Source: Clostridium sp. UBA4548 (GTDB lineage: Bacteria; Bacillota; Clostridia; Clostridiales; Clostridiaceae). Taken from it: DNA of 22,073 bases. The position numbers and the translations under genes are program-made. This document shows positions 19,770-22,073 of this stretch, piece by piece. Within the stretch, counting starts at the first letter, position 1. The number at the start of each line of letters is the position of its first letter. The notes beneath the pieces are model-generated. The model searched no databases, was not told where the DNA came from, and saw only the letters and a program-made list of their open reading frames with translations. Location of the stretch: contig NZ_DGLI01000033.1 of NCBI RefSeq assembly GCF_002387895.1, positions 1-22,073 of the forward strand. The letters run 5' to 3'.

Positions 19770-21512
19770 ATGAATAGAAATGACGAAAATTACCATAAAC
19801 TAATGAGTTTTGCCACGACTGAAAATGGATATATCTATTGGATTTGGAAGAGAGAGTCTAATGTTATTTCCTATAGTGAAAATTGGGAAAGTATATTGGG
19901 ATATAAACAAAATAAAATAGGAAACTCTTACGAGGATTGGATAAAACATGTGGAGACCAAAGATAGAGATTTAATTCAGAAAGAGCTTTACAAATTACCA
20001 TTTATTGATGAATTATCATTAAACTACAGAGTAAACCATAGTGAAGGAAAGCATATTAATATTTTATCTAGAGCGAAAGTTATAGCTAGAGATGAAAAGG
20101 GAAAACCATTATGTATAATAGGAACTCATGAAGATATAACAGAAGAATTAAGAATAAAAAAAGAGCTTGAAAATTGCAAAGAGGAATATGAAATTTTGTA
20201 TGCTAAGCTTGAAAATTACGCATTCTTTGATACCCTTACTGGTCTTCCAAATAGAATTAACATTGAAACAAATTTAAATGTTATTATAAGTGAAGCTATG
20301 TTAAATAATACAAAAGGAGCCGTATTATTTATAGATTTGGATAATTTTAAAAATTTAAATGATACCTTAGGCCATACCTTTGGTGATGAAGCAATTAGAA
20401 AAGTTAGTAATATAATTAAACATTTGTGTAAAGATGGACTAATACCAGCAAGAGTTGGCGGTGATGAATTTGTTATTGTTATGCCAAGGTATACAAAGAT
20501 TACTGAAGTTATTGAATTTACAAAAAAAATACTGATGGCATTAGAACAAATAAGAAATATAAATAATAATGAAGTTACTCTATCAACCAGTATAGGAATT
20601 AGTACTTTCCCAGATCAAGGAAGGAACTCTTTACAGGTTTTAAAGAACGCAGATATTGCAATGCAAAAGGTAAAAGAAGTAGGGAAAAACAATTATAAAT
20701 TTTATACTGATGCAATGACTAAGGAGATTGAGAATAAAGTAGAAATACAAAAATATTTAGTTAGAGCAATTGAAAAAAACGAACTAGTTTTACACTACCA
20801 ACCCCTAGTTGATGCAAACAGTGAAAAAGTTGATAGTGTAGAAGCCTTAATTAGATGGCAACACCCTACTAAGGGGTTAATATCTCCCTTAGTTTTTATT
20901 CCTATAGCTGAAGAAATAGGAATCATTAACGAACTTGGGAAATGGGTGCTTACCACTGCTTGTAAACAAAATAAAGAGTGGGAAAACAAGGGTTTTGCAC
21001 CTATTAAAGTATCAATTAATGTTTCGCCCCTTCAGCTTGAACATGATGATTTTACCTTGGTTGTTAAAAATGCTTTAGTGGAAAGTGGATTAAATCCTAA
21101 ATATCTTCAACTAGAGATAACTGAAAATGTCAGTATGAAATTTCTTGATGAGAATATTAGGATTCTTGAAGAACTTAGGAGTTTAGGTGTGAATATAGCT
21201 ATGGATGACTTTGGTACAGGATACTCATCTCTAAATTATTTAATGAAATTGCCAATTGATTCCTTAAAAATTGATAAATCCTTTATTGATAATATTAATG
21301 AAAGTAACAATAAAGAATTAATTATGGATACAATCATTAAATTGGCACATAGTTTAAATTTAGAAGTAATAGCTGAAGGAGTTGAAACTCAGGACCAGCT
21401 CAATGTATTAAAAAAGATGAGTTGCAATAAGATTCAAGGATATCTTTTTAGTAGACCACTACCTAAAGATGAGATGGAAGAATTTTTAAATAAAAAGGTT
21501 ATTAGTAATTAG
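19770..21512 (+). CDS. PAS-GGDEF-EAL c-di-GMP turnover protein
   Basis: 580-residue cytoplasmic protein with no membrane segment. ATG 19770 has AAGGAG eight bases upstream. Domains: a PAS/PAC sensor (about 10-125), a short coiled linker (126-150), GGDEF (about 150-315) and EAL (about 325-575). The cyclase signature is intact (RVGGDEF, 230-234), but the inhibitory I-site RxxD is absent: the equivalent residues are KDGL (221-224). The phosphodiesterase set is complete: EAL at 358-360, N417, E449 (LEITE), D479-D480 (DDFGTG), K500 (KID), E536/E539 (AEGVE) and Q556. Both activities are therefore possible, with phosphodiesterase the safer guess; the PAS ligand is unknown. It stands alone between two strong terminators. 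Confidence 0.96.
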   Translation: MNRNDENYHKLMSFATTENGYIYWIWKRESNVISYSENWESILGYKQNKIGNSYEDWIKHVETKDRDLIQKELYKLPFIDELSLNYRVNHSEGKHINILSRAKVIARDEKGKPLCIIGTHEDITEELRIKKELENCKEEYEILYAKLENYAFFDTLTGLPNRINIETNLNVIISEAMLNNTKGAVLFIDLDNFKNLNDTLGHTFGDEAIRKVSNIIKHLCKDGLIPARVGGDEFVIVMPRYTKITEVIEFTKKILMALEQIRNINNNEVTLSTSIGISTFPDQGRNSLQVLKNADIAMQKVKEVGKNNYKFYTDAMTKEIENKVEIQKYLVRAIEKNELVLHYQPLVDANSEKVDSVEALIRWQHPTKGLISPLVFIPIAEEIGIINELGKWVLTTACKQNKEWENKGFAPIKVSINVSPLQLEHDDFTLVVKNALVESGLNPKYLQLEITENVSMKFLDENIRILEELRSLGVNIAMDDFGTGYSSLNYLMKLPIDSLKIDKSFIDNINESNNKELIMDTIIKLAHSLNLEVIAEGVETQDQLNVLKKMSCNKIQGYLFSRPLPKDEMEEFLNKKVISN

Positions 21513-21523
21513 CCTTTTCGATT

Positions 21524-21571
21524 AAAATAGTTGGTCCTATTTAAAATATTAAAATAGGACCAACTATTTTT
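21524..21571. terminator. 19-bp perfect terminator hairpin
   Basis: AAAATAGTTGGTCCTATTT (21524-21542) is perfectly complementary to 21552-21570, with a 9-base AT loop and A- and T-runs at the two ends. It terminates the GGDEF-EAL gene and could work in both directions. Confidence 0.93.
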
Positions 21572-21679
21572 CTTACTATTGTTATATATTTTTGTTAAAT
21601 ATTTTTATTTATAGAAAATATTCTAGGTTTTAGGGTAGAATATATTTATTAATTTATATACTAAAATATATTTTTGGGG

Positions 21680-21685
21680 TATAAT
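21680..21685 (+). promoter_or_regulatory. possible -10 of the decarboxylase beta subunit gene
   Basis: TATAAT at 21680-21685, about 60 bases upstream of the ATG. The -35 is poor. Confidence 0.4.
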
Positions 21686-21746
21686 AAAAATCGTATGTAG
21701 CAATACAGTATTTGTTAATTTTCACTAAACAAAGGAGGCATATTTA

Positions 21747-22073
21747 ATGGATTTTTTACTAAGAGGTATTACTTCCATAACAATTCAGCAAGTTATAATG
21801 TGGGTTATTGGAGCAGTACTTATTTATCTTGCAGTTAAAAAGGATTTTGAACCAGCACTATTATTACCAATAGGCTTTGGTGCAATTCTTGTGAATATTC
21901 CTTTCTCAGGAGCAATAACACAAATTATTGGAGGACATGAGGAAATAGGAATAATAGATAATTTATTCAGTATGGGAATTGCAAACGAATTATTTCCACT
22001 AGTTTTATTTATTGGTATCGGAGCAATGATAGATTTTGGCCCCCTTTTAACTAACCCTAAGATGTTATTATTT
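21747..22073 (+). CDS. sodium ion-translocating decarboxylase beta subunit (partial, N-terminus)
   Basis: The first 109 codons of a gene running off the right edge. ATG 21747 has AAAGGAGG at 21731-21738. The visible part is hydrophobic, with membrane segments at about 13-30, 38-55 and 84-100. It matches the OadB/GcdB/MmdB family: LLLPIGFGAILVNIPF, an amphipathic region then ELFPLVLFIGIGAMIDFGPLLTNP. The integral membrane beta subunit couples decarboxylation of biotin-bound carboxyl groups to Na+ export. Which acid is used (oxaloacetate, methylmalonyl-CoA, glutaconyl-CoA) depends on subunits beyond the edge, so no symbol is given. Confidence 0.9.
   Translation, partial: MDFLLRGITSITIQQVIMWVIGAVLIYLAVKKDFEPALLLPIGFGAILVNIPFSGAITQIIGGHEEIGIIDNLFSMGIANELFPLVLFIGIGAMIDFGPLLTNPKMLLF

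Noticed and set aside
1..22073. CRISPR arrays, tRNA or rRNA genes, insertion sequences, known riboswitches
   Set aside because: Read for regularly spaced repeats, transposase motifs, tRNA-like cloverleaf ends and the common riboswitch cores; none seen.

Overview
The window is AT-rich DNA of the kind seen in Clostridium sensu stricto. The genes have strong GGAGG-type ribosome sites, TTG starts are frequent, and the gene content is that of an anaerobic spore-former: a class I hybrid cluster protein, a ferredoxin-type aldo/keto reductase, a YtvI-like membrane protein, clostridial cyanophycin genes and a Na+-pumping decarboxylase beta subunit. The genus is inferred from content and base composition; no rRNA or tRNA gene is present. 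I see no transposase, phage gene, CRISPR array or other sign of a mobile element. Most genes look like ordinary chromosomal units, each closed by its own intrinsic terminator.

Layout. 148-630 is a DUF3189 gene convergent with ilvE (745-1770, minus), sharing one bidirectional terminator. 2109-3119 is an aldo/keto reductase with two [4Fe-4S] motifs. 3484-5199 is hcp, preceded by a palindrome that sits exactly where a class II CRP/FNR-type activator would bind. 5417-6526 is a YtvI/AI-2E family membrane protein. 6693-8828 is a large SPFH/flotillin-like protein whose N-terminal half is built from repeated modules. 9047-9403 is an unknown helical protein made of two copies of a 45-residue repeat. 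9714-10046 is a very cysteine-rich small protein with a long, apparently structured leader. 11007-10120 (minus) is a DUF2156 protein. Divergent from it lies the cphB-cphA operon (11341-14803), which degrades and makes cyanophycin. 15125-16438 is a CNNM/CorC-type CBS membrane protein with a near-consensus CodY box upstream. 16752-19252 is an OmpR-type response regulator plus PhoR/WalK-type kinase. 19770-21512 is a PAS-GGDEF-EAL protein. At the right edge (21747 onwards) is the start of a decarboxylase beta subunit.

How the parts may fit. hcp and possibly the adjacent reductase belong to anaerobic redox and nitrosative-stress metabolism. The block from about 5.4 to 14.8 kb (YtvI-like, SPFH, two unknown small proteins, DUF2156, cyanophycin genes) has a membrane, storage and possibly sporulation flavour, but only the YtvI and cyanophycin links rest on published biology. 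The right third is signalling (two-component system, c-di-GMP turnover). The least explained parts are the two small genes at 9.0-10.1 kb with their hairpin-rich leaders, the repeat-built SPFH protein, and the 517-base gap at 19.25-19.77 kb, which holds a strong terminator with no obvious gene in front of it.
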